Notes: generated by a model from the letters alone, not told the origin. Positions 18,271 to 26,678 are shown, counted from the first letter of the stretch. The stretch is DNA of 58,529 bases from Candidatus Omnitrophota bacterium (GCA_014729775.1 WJJJ01000016.1:1-58529); one strand, 5' to 3'. Program-made: numbers and translations.

Positions 18271-21200
18271 TTAACGGGCTTTGTTCAGGTTGATCACCGG
18301 CGATAGCGGGGCGAGTTTGATCAGCGGCCCGTTTGGCGCGGTGGGGAATTCGCCGAAATTCACCACCGGCGGGATGTAATAGACTGCCGGCTCCCGGGGT
18401 GAATAAGGGGTCATGCCCCAGAGATACAGGTGTTCCGGCGGAAGCTGGGCCAGCTGGGCGAACCACATGACCGTGTTGCCGCCGTCGGTCGAACCGACCG
18501 GATTGAAGACCACTCCGGTACGATTATAGGAATCTTTCACGTACACATAAGAAATATCATACGCCCCTCCGGCATCAATATTCCACTGAGAACCGGCAGA
18601 GGTGCTGGTTAAGGACAAAAGGTTTCCTGCCGTGCCTCGCAGGGTGAGGTTATTCAAGACCGTCTCGGTCGCTCCTGCCTGAAACTTTATCTCTTTGCCC
18701 GGGGTCGTGCATTCTAAGTTCCAGAATGTGGTGCCGTAGACGCGCGAAGTCCGGGATGCATCTACAAATCTTACCGTACCGTTATTATGATTGAAGGTGG
18801 CGTTCTGTACGTCAAAGTCGCCGCTGACAATCAGAAGATTCGGTGCGGTGACCGTTCCCGAAGAGATAATGAAATTTCTGGCGGTAAGATTTGCCGGTAA
18901 GGTGATGATGTTTCCTCCCAAATGGATGCCTTTGCCGCCGGTATCGCCCGGATTAAAAATGATGTTCCCGCCGGATGAAAAGAATCCGTAATTTTCTTCG
19001 GGAATTAAGTTTTCAAACCCGTTGATAGTATAGTTCCCGCTGCGCTGGGTGATCGATATGGTATTGACACCTTGTCCGGAAGCGCCCAGAAGATTGGGAA
19101 ACGCCGGCACGACGTCAAAGGATAAATTGACCGAGCCGTTATGTGCGCTGGAGGGATTCAGCGCGGCCGTATCGACTTCCTCGATATAGACGCTGCCGTT
19201 GACGGCGCTGAATTCAAGCGTCGTCGCGTCGGTACCGAGGTAAGAAGAAGGAGACCCGAGCTCTCCCGCAGCATATATTTGCACGGTATCACCGGACAGA
19301 TGCGTCGCATCATTGCCGTCGTCAAAGAACGAGCCGCCGGAGTTCTCAAGTATGATGTCGTCTGCTGAGGTTAAATCACCAAGCGTTACGCTGCCGCCGG
19401 TGGCGGTGACGGTGATATCGTTCCCGGCGCCGTTAGAGGTAGCGTTTAAGATGCTGCCTGATTCCGCGGTCGTAAAATAGATATTTCCTCCCGTAAGCGT
19501 AGCGGTTCCTGTCTGATTCACGGCGCCTGTGCCGTCACCGTCAGTGTCGGCATAGAAAAATACCGTTCCTGTTCCGGCATCAATATCAATTCCTGTGTTT
19601 TGGACAAGGTCCCCGTCGGCCAGAAAGTAAACAGCTTTATTTGTGCGGGCAAGATTCGCGTCAAGGGTAATATTATGGTTGTCGTTTGTATAAAGAGCTA
19701 AGTGACCGGTTGCCGATATATCGTTGAGCTCATTCGGCCGTAACAGCGAGCTTACGGTGATATCCGAGGCGGATTGAAGAGCGAGGTATCCTGAATTGCT
19801 GATCAGGGCCGTGCCCGGCCGGGAGAGGCTTCCTGTTCCGTCATCATCCCGGTCAGCGTACAGATATATCCCTCCTGATCCTGCGCTGAGAGTGGTTGCC
19901 GTGTTCTGGGTGAGGTCTCCGGCTGAGTAGAATTCTATCCCCCTGTCTGTACGGGTGACGTCAGCATCAATGGTAATGAAATGGTTGCCATTTGTGCAGA
20001 GGATTAAGTATCCCGTTGTCGATATGTTATTGAGCTCGTTGGGCCTCAACAGAGAGCTCACGACGATATCCGATCCGGATCTGAGCTCGAAAGTGCCCGA
20101 ATTGTTGACGATGGCCGTGCCCGGCCGGGAGAGGCTGCCGGTGCCGTCTTCGTCATAATCAGCATAGAGAAACACCTGTCCTGATCCTGCGCTGAGAGTG
20201 GTTGCTGTGTTCTGGGTGAGGTCTCCGGCTGAGTAGAATTTAATATTTTTATTTGTACGGGAAATGTCCGCATCGATGGTAATCCCGTGGTTATCCGTTG
20301 TGAAGAGGGATAATTGCCCGGTCGTTGAGACATCATTCATCTCGTTCGGCCGTAACAGCGAGCTTACGGTGATATCCGAGGCGGATTGAAGAGCGAGGTA
20401 TCCTGAATTGCTGATCAGGGCCGTTCCCGGCCGGGAGAGGCTGCCGGTACCGTCTTCGTCATAATCAGCGTATAAATATACATTCCCCGATCCCACGGTG
20501 ATGGTGGTCCCGGTGTTCTGGGTGAGGTTGCCGTCAGAGTAGAAGTAGATGCTTTGGTTCACCCGGTTGATATCAGAATCGATGGTGGTATCCGCATCGT
20601 CGGTGGTATACACATAAAGCCAGCCTGTAGTTGTGTCTCCGGCCGTCAGTACGGTGCTTGTAGCGAGATTCGATGCCGATTTAAGGGAAAAATGACTGCT
20701 GTTGGTCACCGTCGATGTGGCGTCGCGGGTCAGCGCGCCAACGCCGTTCTCGTCAGCGTCGGCATGTAGATATACGTTTCCTGATCCGGCGGTAACGTCA
20801 CTGCCGGGTCCTTGAGTGAGGTTGCCGGCTGCATAAAAGGAGATGCTCCGGTTCACGCGGGAGATATCCGAATCGATGGTGATGTCGTGATCTCCGGTAG
20901 TCGCTACAGCAAGTACGCCGGTAGTCGTGTCTCCGGCCGTAAACAGGTCCGAAGTGACAAGGTTTGATGCGGATTGAGCGAAAAACGAGCTGCTATTGGT
21001 GAGAGTCGAAGCGGCGTCGCGGGTAAGGGCTCCTGTGCCGTTTTCGTCAAAGTCGGCAACGAGAGTGATCATACCATTGCCCGCGTTGATGTCTGACCCG
21101 GCGGCGTGGATGAGGTCTCCGGCGGCGTAGAATCGGATGTTTTGGTTCGCGCGGGAGATGTCGGAGTCGATGGCGATAGCATGGTCGTTAGTGGTATATA

Positions 21201-23283
21201 CCACCAGCTCTCCGGTAACGGCATCCCCGGCCGTCAGCAGGGTGCTTGTGGCAAGGTCTGATCCGGATTTTATCCTGAAAGGACGGGTATTGCTGACGGT
21301 AGAAGCCGCGTCGCGAATGAGGGAACCGGTGCCGTTCTCGTCGTCGTCGGCATACAAATAGACAAATCCATCGCCGGCGTCTATGTCTGAACCGGCGGCG
21401 TGGGTGAGGTCGCCGGCGGCAAAGAAGCTGATCGTTTCGTCCGCGCGGGAGACGTCGGAGTCGATGGTGATCGAATGGTCGCCGGTAGTGTGCACAGACA
21501 GCTCGCCGGTCGCGGTATCGCCGGCGGTCAGCAGCGTGCTTGTGGAAAGGGCTGATCCTGATTTCATCCAGAAAGATCCGTCATTACTCACGGTAGAGGC
21601 TGCATCGCGGGTGAGTGTCCCGGTACCGTTTTCGTCAGCGTCGGCGTAGATAAAGACATCTCCGCTTCCGGCCGTGATGTCTGAGCCTGCGGTTTGAGTG
21701 ATGTTGCCGTCGGCATACAGGTCTATATCAGCGTTGTTAGTGGTGATGTCAGCGTTGACGGTGATATCATTATCGGCCTCTAATTTGAGATCGACGCTGG
21801 CGCTGCCGGTGGCCCCGGAGGTATCAAAATCGGAATTGACGACGATATCGTGCGTTGCCTGAAGGTGAATGTTGGAGAAACCCCAGAAGCTTCCGTTGGC
21901 TGAAGGGTCAAACGTAAGGCTAAGCCCGGAGTGCTCGGAGTAAGTTTCATCCGCACTGCCTCCTTCATCTCCTCCAAACACGGTGTCATATCCGCCGGCC
22001 TGGATGATGATGTCATAGGGATCGAAGAAAACCGAGCCGCCCTTGTATCCCTGCTGAGCTTCCCCCCTGATCGAGCCGTGATAGCCGAGGCCGTATTTTG
22101 CGGAGATCTCCAGGAACCCGGCATTTCCGGATACCGTCCCGCCGGAAACGTCAACCAGCGCGCCTTCCCGGTAATCGGTATCCCCTTCTAATGTGTTGAT
22201 GTAGACGTCGCCCCCTTCGGACAGCGTATTCTTTCCTTTGGCTTCAATGAGTGTGCCGTCTTCATAGACGCTTAGCGTTTGGCCCACTAAGTCAATATCT
22301 CCTGCTTTTGCGTGATCATGAGCGTTGGCTTTGATGATGCCTTCAGAGAGAATCGTATCGGCTGCGACCGCAACCTTTCCCCCGTCCGCGCCTTCCCGGA
22401 TTCCGGAGACATCCATTACTCCCGAAATGCTTACGGTTTTGTCGGCCACAAGTTCGATACGTCCGTCGCGATGTTGCAACGAGCGGGCCTGTACGATCCC
22501 GTCGAGATTGATCGCATTGCTGAAGATGTCGGTGATACTTTGCGCTTTTAGCACCACCACTCCTCCGTCCGAGGAAAGTTCTCCCGTATTTTTTATCTGA
22601 TCAGTGAGGGGCCTGCCGTCAAAGTCATTTATGGTTGAGGCAACGGCCTCATCGATGGCAACGGAAATCAGTCCTTCCCCGGCGATGTCTAACTTTATCG
22701 CATCTCCGGATGCCAGCACGATTTTTCCGACGGGCGCGGTAATGACGCCGTTGTTCTCGATGCCGCCGGCGATCAGTACGCCGAATCCGCCTTCGCTCAC
22801 GTTAATTGTCCCGTCGTTTTTCAGCAGTATATCCAATTGTTCATCGGAGAGTTTTTTAAACAGGTAGTTTCCGGACAAGAAGTCAGAGTTGGTGATATCC
22901 CGCGTGGAAATGACGGCACTTGCCGCATCGATTTTGGCGTTGGGGCCGACATACACACCGGATTGATTAACCAATATAAACACGCCGTTACAGGAAACCG
23001 AGCCCAGGATATTGGAAAACTCTTTCCCGACCACGCGGTTTAAGATTTCAGCTTTCACCGAAGGGAGATTGATGATCAGGGATTCTTCTTTTCCTAAACT
23101 GAAATTCCTGTAGTTGATGATGGTTTTATCCGAGGCGTTAATCCGTAGGGTTTTTTCGTCGATCTGTTCTACTTCGGCCTCGCCGTGGATGATCTCCGCC
23201 AGTGTGGGCAATGCCCAGGCCGGAGGCAGGCCGATGAGCAGAGCCGAAATGACCACACAAATCAATTTCATCCAGTAGGTCAT
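18271..23283 (-). CDS. TpsA-type filamentous adhesin (1670 aa)
   Basis: Large secreted exoprotein. A signal peptide (to about WALP, residue 26) is followed by the TPS secretion domain (residues 27-150: NRVVGKEFSNILGSVSC, VFILVNQSGVYVG, where the family's NPNG is changed to NQSG, and AVISTRDI). A beta-helix region follows. Residues about 525-1255 are tandem repeats of about 100 residues, each with a loop of the form DxDx[DN]GxG (ADADENGTG, ADYDEDGTG). The C-terminus is proline-rich, with no LPxTG or membrane anchor. Its ATG directly follows the stop of the small upstream gene and has GGGAGGAGAAG as ribosome site. Regulation is probably through the leader RNA at 23557-23778. Confidence 0.92.
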   Translation of the reverse strand: MTYWMKLICVVISALLIGLPPAWALPTLAEIIHGEAEVEQIDEKTLRINASDKTIINYRNFSLGKEESLIINLPSVKAEILNRVVGKEFSNILGSVSCNGVFILVNQSGVYVGPNAKIDAASAVISTRDITNSDFLSGNYLFKKLSDEQLDILLKNDGTINVSEGGFGVLIAGGIENNGVITAPVGKIVLASGDAIKLDIAGEGLISVAIDEAVASTINDFDGRPLTDQIKNTGELSSDGGVVVLKAQSITDIFSNAINLDGIVQARSLQHRDGRIELVADKTVSISGVMDVSGIREGADGGKVAVAADTILSEGIIKANAHDHAKAGDIDLVGQTLSVYEDGTLIEAKGKNTLSEGGDVYINTLEGDTDYREGALVDVSGGTVSGNAGFLEISAKYGLGYHGSIRGEAQQGYKGGSVFFDPYDIIIQAGGYDTVFGGDEGGSADETYSEHSGLSLTFDPSANGSFWGFSNIHLQATHDIVVNSDFDTSGATGSASVDLKLEADNDITVNADITTNNADIDLYADGNITQTAGSDITAGSGDVFIYADADENGTGTLTRDAASTVSNDGSFWMKSGSALSTSTLLTAGDTATGELSVHTTGDHSITIDSDVSRADETISFFAAGDLTHAAGSDIDAGDGFVYLYADDDENGTGSLIRDAASTVSNTRPFRIKSGSDLATSTLLTAGDAVTGELVVYTTNDHAIAIDSDISRANQNIRFYAAGDLIHAAGSDINAGNGMITLVADFDENGTGALTRDAASTLTNSSSFFAQSASNLVTSDLFTAGDTTTGVLAVATTGDHDITIDSDISRVNRSISFYAAGNLTQGPGSDVTAGSGNVYLHADADENGVGALTRDATSTVTNSSHFSLKSASNLATSTVLTAGDTTTGWLYVYTTDDADTTIDSDINRVNQSIYFYSDGNLTQNTGTTITVGSGNVYLYADYDEDGTGSLSRPGTALISNSGYLALQSASDITVSSLLRPNEMNDVSTTGQLSLFTTDNHGITIDADISRTNKNIKFYSAGDLTQNTATTLSAGSGQVFLYADYDEDGTGSLSRPGTAIVNNSGTFELRSGSDIVVSSLLRPNELNNISTTGYLILCTNGNHFITIDADVTRTDRGIEFYSAGDLTQNTATTLSAGSGGIYLYADRDDDGTGSLSRPGTALISNSGYLALQSASDITVSSLLRPNELNDISATGHLALYTNDNHNITLDANLARTNKAVYFLADGDLVQNTGIDIDAGTGTVFFYADTDGDGTGAVNQTGTATLTGGNIYFTTAESGSILNATSNGAGNDITVTATGGSVTLGDLTSADDIILENSGGSFFDDGNDATHLSGDTVQIYAAGELGSPSSYLGTDATTLEFSAVNGSVYIEEVDTAALNPSSAHNGSVNLSFDVVPAFPNLLGASGQGVNTISITQRSGNYTINGFENLIPEENYGFFSSGGNIIFNPGDTGGKGIHLGGNIITLPANLTARNFIISSGTVTAPNLLIVSGDFDVQNATFNHNNGTVRFVDASRTSRVYGTTFWNLECTTPGKEIKFQAGATETVLNNLTLRGTAGNLLSLTSTSAGSQWNIDAGGAYDISYVYVKDSYNRTGVVFNPVGSTDGGNTVMWFAQLAQLPPEHLYLWGMTPYSPREPAVYYIPPVVNFGEFPTAPNGPLIKLAPLSPVINLNKAR
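19500..21730 (-). repeat. Tandem repeats within tpsA, about 300 bp each
   Basis: Seven full and one partial coding repeats. Each runs AAGDLTxxxGSDIxAGSG, then the DxDx[DN]GxG loop, a serine/threonine-rich stretch, TLLTAGD or SLLRPNE, and a TxDHxITIDSDISR segment. The first four copies have TRDAAST after the loop, and later copies have SRPGTAL. Bases 19733-19830 and 20344-20441 are the same apart from one mismatch, so some copies duplicated or were converted recently. Confidence 0.9.
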
Positions 23284-23535
23284 TTACTTCTCCTCCCGGT
23301 TATCCTCCAGCGAGGAAAGCAGGCCCTGCCACAGTTCCTTATGTTCCAAATCAAGGCGGTTTACGTCGATCCCCAAGTGCATCAGCAGGGTGACCAATTC
23401 CGAAAGGATCTGGGAGCGCGCGAGCCGGTGGCCGTATTTGAACCGGTAATCTTTGGTGATCTTGTCCAGAAAGTCGATTTGCTGCCGGTTCAGGTGCGTC
23501 ACGCAGGCGATATTAGTCCGGTTTGTTTTTTTCAT
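23284..23535 (-). CDS. Small ribbon-helix-helix-like protein upstream of tpsA (83 aa)
   Basis: Starts MKKTNRTNIACVTHLNRQQ. The order of a short strand (IACVTHL), a helix (QQIDFLDKITKDYR), and a second helix (LARSQILSELVTLLMHLGID) resembles ribbon-helix-helix DNA-binding proteins, and the segment ARSQILSELV fits the second helix. An ATG 36 bases upstream lies inside the terminator hairpin, so the later ATG at 23535 is preferred. The stop is directly followed by the tpsA ATG, so both genes share a transcript. It could be an autoregulator of the locus; family assignment is tentative. Confidence 0.6.
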   Translation of the reverse strand: MKKTNRTNIACVTHLNRQQIDFLDKITKDYRFKYGHRLARSQILSELVTLLMHLGIDVNRLDLEHKELWQGLLSSLEDNREEK

Positions 23536-23556
23536 TTTTCTTAACGGTCTTTCCTC

Positions 23557-23596
23557 AAAAAAAGAACCCATAGCCCGAGAAGCTATGGGTTCTTTT
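23557..23596 (-). terminator. Intrinsic terminator in the tpsA leader
   Basis: On the reverse strand AAGAACCCATAGC and GCTATGGGTTCTT make a perfect 13-bp stem around TTCTCGG, followed by seven T. It lies after the aptamer-like RNA and before the small gene and tpsA. The 5' arm (CCATAGC, plus-strand 23582-23588) is also complementary to GCTATGG in the aptamer (23641-23647), so an alternative antiterminator pairing exists. Confidence 0.85.
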
Positions 23597-23617
23597 ATGC
23601 ACGAGAGTCACGGAGCG

Positions 23618-23778
23618 TCTTTGTTTTCGGTAGCTGACTGCCATAGCGTGTTTCGCGTTAGGCTCTGTGAGCTTTGCCACGCCTCTCCGCGGTGCGGATG
23701 GCGAGGTCATCCCGCATATGTAGGAGAACGCGGGAGACGTCGTCCGGTTTCCCGGATTTTGCCGGTTCGGTACAAAGA
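23618..23778 (-). ncRNA. Candidate class I cyclic-di-GMP (GEMM-like) riboswitch
   Basis: On the reverse strand a closing stem TCTTTGT/ACAAAGA brackets the element. Inside, in order, are GGCAAAA, a hairpin TCCGG-GAAA-CCGGA with a GAAA tetraloop, an extra arm of about 65 bases, GCAAAGC, a small stem GCTC-ACA-GAGC, CCTAA ... TATGG (the 11-base tetraloop receptor), and GGCAG ... CTACCG. These match the conserved parts and their order in GEMM-I RNA, including the tetraloop/receptor pair. The extra arm, placed within the usual GACGCAAAGC junction, is not standard. The ligand is inferred, not shown. Genes downstream encode an adhesin, a usual target class. Confidence 0.65.
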
Positions 23779-23897
23779 ACGCGTGTGTACGCTTTAAGAG
23801 TAGCACATTTTTACGGAAGATACGAATTTAAAAAGAACACTTTTTACAAAAGCAACAAAGAGAAAAACGGGTTTTTAAATTTGCAACATGCTGGTAA

Positions 23898-25169
23898 TCA
23901 GAGGCTTGTGGAAAAGGAGCGCGTGGGGAGATTAAAATAGCCGGATTTTAGGCCCTGAAAACGGTTTCTCGTCCGGGCGTGCAGAGCGATCAGGCCTTGG
24001 GGGTGTGTGAGCCATGGACGGACACAGGGCAGGTACTGTTCAGGATCGATGTTCAGGTTGCGCCACTGGATCATGTCGATCTTGGTGCGGGTGAGGAATT
24101 TCAGGAGTGCGGCTGCTTCGCGCGCGTCGTCGGTCACCTCCGGGAAGATGAGCAGATTCAGGGACACGAATTTGCGGCGGCGTTTGGCGATGGCGATCGA
24201 TTCCAGAACATCCCGGAACGTGTAGCCGCGGGGCCGAAAGTACGCGTGATACAGCTCTTTCCGGACGCTGTTGAGGCTGACCCGGAATGAATCGATGCCC
24301 GCCTTGCAGAGCGTTTCTATTTTGTCCGGCATGCTCGCGTTGGTGTTCATGTGGATGGTTCCGCGGGAAGTGCGGGCGCGTACCCTGGCGATGCTTTCGG
24401 CGATCAGGGGCGTTTCTGTTAACGGCTCTCCTTCACAGCCCTGCCCGAAACTTACGATCGCTTCCCGGGCGGTATTCAGATGATGGGTCATGACTTCGCA
24501 GAGTTCCTCAACCGTCGGCCGGAACCGGATCCGGTTGTGCGAGGCGGCGCAGTCTGAATCCTGGTAGGACAGGCAGCCGACACAGCGGGCGTTGCAGGAC
24601 TGCGCGGTGGGCAGGGGTGCTTCCCATCGTTCGAGAAAAAGGTTTTTCGCCGCCAGACAATTGTAATTGAGCGCGCAGTTTGCCAGGTGGGCGTAGAGCC
24701 GGTTGCGCGGTGATTTTTGATAAAAAGAATTGACCTTGTGCTGTATGCGGCGGGAATCGTAAAACCGGGGGCTTTGCCGGATGCGCGCATCCACCCGTAC
24801 TGCGCACACGTAAAATTTCCCTTTGCGGAATCCGGCCGCGGTGTATGCCCACAGCGGCAGAGCCTGCGGTTGGCGGACCGCATAGGCCGGGAGGGCCAGG
24901 CGCAAAAATGCCGGGATCAGGAAGGCGGCGACCGCGGTGACCGGGATCCCCTGGTATTCCTCTACGGTGATCTGCCGTTGTGTCTGAGGGTCAAATCCCA
25001 CCGGCGCCCGTCCGGGCAATGAGAACAGGGTGCTTCCTTTCGGCAGGGCGATCAGTTCTTCCGGCCGCGGCAGACGGCGGTGACGCGCCGACCCTACCGC
25101 CATACGCAGACGCGGATGGGCGCAGATATTTCCTTCGGGATCGGCCATAAGCAGTGCGGGGGTATTCAT
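23898..25169 (-). CDS. Radical SAM protein of unknown function (423 aa)
   Basis: The radical SAM cluster motif is SCNARCVGCLS (CxxxCxxC) near residue 192. Downstream are FGQGCEGEPL and HMNTNASMPDKIETL, typical of the core barrel. The first 180 residues are a separate domain without a motif I know. The C-terminal part (DMIQWRNLNIDPEQYL) resembles uncharacterised radical SAM proteins, and no SPASM-type second cluster motif is clear. It overlaps the DUF1573-like gene by 4 bases and belongs to a three-gene operon with it and the thioredoxin-CcdA protein, so a role in an exported redox or metal pathway is possible but not demonstrated. Confidence 0.8.
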   Translation of the reverse strand: MNTPALLMADPEGNICAHPRLRMAVGSARHRRLPRPEELIALPKGSTLFSLPGRAPVGFDPQTQRQITVEEYQGIPVTAVAAFLIPAFLRLALPAYAVRQPQALPLWAYTAAGFRKGKFYVCAVRVDARIRQSPRFYDSRRIQHKVNSFYQKSPRNRLYAHLANCALNYNCLAAKNLFLERWEAPLPTAQSCNARCVGCLSYQDSDCAASHNRIRFRPTVEELCEVMTHHLNTAREAIVSFGQGCEGEPLTETPLIAESIARVRARTSRGTIHMNTNASMPDKIETLCKAGIDSFRVSLNSVRKELYHAYFRPRGYTFRDVLESIAIAKRRRKFVSLNLLIFPEVTDDAREAAALLKFLTRTKIDMIQWRNLNIDPEQYLPCVRPWLTHPQGLIALHARTRNRFQGLKSGYFNLPTRSFSTSL

Positions 25170-25513
25170 TGAGTTTTTTCTTCGTTGCGGACGCGGGCGT
25201 GAAGACGCACCCGGATCATCTGCCGGTCCGCATCCATCAGCATAAGTTCCTGGGTCGTGTCTCCCCGGTAGCCGGCAGGATCAAATTCCACCGTGAGCCG
25301 GGTGCCGCCGTTTTCGGGCGCGGCATAAGCGGCCACGCATTCACACAGCGGTACGACATGGATGATCTCCGCGGGCACGAATAGCGCGGTCCGTTGTATC
25401 CGGTCAGGGGATACCTCCCCGAATCGATGTGAAATGATTTCTTCTCCGCACAGCGGGTCCGGGAATCCGCCGAGCACGAGCGCGAAAAATAAAAGGGAGA
25501 GCAGTTTACCCAT
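25166..25513 (-). CDS. Secreted DUF1573-like protein (115 aa)
   Basis: A signal peptide (MGKLLSLLFFALVLGGFPDPLCG) precedes one immunoglobulin-like domain. The segment IIHVVPLCECVAAYAAP followed by TVEFDPAGYRGDTTQELML has the spacing of DUF1573 domains, in which a CxC motif sits before a beta strand and then FDxxxxxG. The CEC pair may bind metal or be a redox target. It overlaps its neighbours on both sides (4 and 8 bases), so it is translated with the radical SAM and CcdA-type proteins. Confidence 0.6.
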   Translation of the reverse strand: MGKLLSLLFFALVLGGFPDPLCGEEIISHRFGEVSPDRIQRTALFVPAEIIHVVPLCECVAAYAAPENGGTRLTVEFDPAGYRGDTTQELMLMDADRQMIRVRLHARVRNEEKTQ

Positions 25514-26642
25514 AACGGAACAATAAAATACCCAGCACGAGAAACAATAAAGCCATAAGCAATTTCAGTCCCCCCAGGTCTTTTTTGAGTACCTGCTGGA
25601 ATTTTTCCGACCGCACGCCGAACAAGGCCAGGCCGAAAATGACCAGGAGCGGCAGGACGAACATAAAATTATAGGCAAGCAGATAGACAAACGCTTTCAG
25701 CCGGTAAGAGGTATTTTTCAGGATATAGACGATCGTGGGAATATAGATTTGCCCGGTACAGGCCGCTTCCAGCAGGGAAACGATGACGCCTACGGAAAAC
25801 GCGCTCGCGACGAGCTTCCAGGACGACTGCTGTGCGTGCCCCCGGAGCCGGGAACCGACGGCCCGGTGGATGCGGACTTTCAGGAAATGAGGCAGCTGCA
25901 GGACTTGAGAATCAGTCCGGCCGGAACGTTTGAACCGGACATAATCGAAGATCGTGAGCGCGAACAGCGCGAAGCAGAACAGCGCGACCGCGCGGTAGAA
26001 ATAGGTGATAAACAGCGAAATCTGACTGAGCGAATAGAAAAATTCAAACAGGCCGAATCCCATTAGTAAATAGGTAAGAAACACGGCAAGACAGTAAAAC
26101 GTGCCGATGGCCACGATTTCTCTCCGGCCGTATCCGTATACCGATAAAAAGGAGACGAAAAAAATAATTACCGCGAAGGCGCAGGGGTTGACGCCGTCGA
26201 TCAGTCCCCCCGTGACTACTGTCATGAACGATAACCTTCGGAACGTGCCTACAAGCGATGTTCCTTCGAAAGACAGTGTGGGAGTCCCTTGTACGTAGGC
26301 CAGGGCGATCGCGCGGTCGAGATTCTTTTTTATCTCGCCCGTGCCGACGAGAAAGGATTGACCGACCAGTACGGCGGGCACTGCCGGAGATTCCTCATCC
26401 CGGAAATGTTCGGTCGCGGCGATGAGTGTTTGCAGGTGCTGCGGATTGTTGCTGGTCTCCAGGTAACGCCAGTGGGTAATATCGGCATGTTTCTCCTCTA
26501 TTGCAGGAAAAAAGTTCTGTTTGAGCGCGTGACAGGCGCCGCAATGCTGGGAATAAAAGACCAGTACTTCTACCGGATCTTTTGCCCCGGCCGGACGTAT
26601 CAGCGATCCCGCACAGAGAAGCAGAAGAATACACAGGCGCAT
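25506..26642 (-). CDS. Thioredoxin-domain and CcdA/DsbD-type membrane protein (378 aa)
   Basis: Residues 1-22 are a signal peptide; residues 25-120 are a thioredoxin-like domain with CGAC (FYSQHCGACHALKQ); then about eight membrane segments of the DsbD/CcdA type, including GGLIDGVNPCAF and EAACTGQIYIP, whose prolines and cysteines match the electron-carrying pair (NPC and ACTGQ). It should move reducing power from the cytoplasm to periplasmic thiols. I start at the ATG at 26642, 7 bases after TATAAT, instead of 12 codons earlier, because the earlier ATG would lie at the promoter. Confidence 0.88.
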   Translation of the reverse strand: MRLCILLLLCAGSLIRPAGAKDPVEVLVFYSQHCGACHALKQNFFPAIEEKHADITHWRYLETSNNPQHLQTLIAATEHFRDEESPAVPAVLVGQSFLVGTGEIKKNLDRAIALAYVQGTPTLSFEGTSLVGTFRRLSFMTVVTGGLIDGVNPCAFAVIIFFVSFLSVYGYGRREIVAIGTFYCLAVFLTYLLMGFGLFEFFYSLSQISLFITYFYRAVALFCFALFALTIFDYVRFKRSGRTDSQVLQLPHFLKVRIHRAVGSRLRGHAQQSSWKLVASAFSVGVIVSLLEAACTGQIYIPTIVYILKNTSYRLKAFVYLLAYNFMFVLPLLVIFGLALFGVRSEKFQQVLKKDLGGLKLLMALLFLVLGILLFRYG

Positions 26643-26649
26643 ACACACG

Positions 26650-26678
26650 ATTATACCAAGATCCGTAAGAATTTCCAA
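26650..26678 (-). promoter_or_regulatory. Promoter of the radical SAM/CcdA operon, leaderless type
   Basis: Reverse-strand TTGGAA, 17-base spacer, TATAAT, then 7 bases to ATG at 26642. No ribosome site. The geometry is the same as at glnS and the cyclo-ligase gene. Confidence 0.7.

Noticed and set aside
18254..18272. Terminator between tpsB and tpsA
   Set aside because: ACTATC-AGCG-GATAGT forms a small perfect hairpin, but there is no T run on either side, so I do not call it a terminator.
23536..23571. ATG at 23571 as the start of the small protein upstream of tpsA
   Set aside because: It lies inside the terminator stem, where the ribosome site would be hidden; the ATG at 23535 gives a better protein start.
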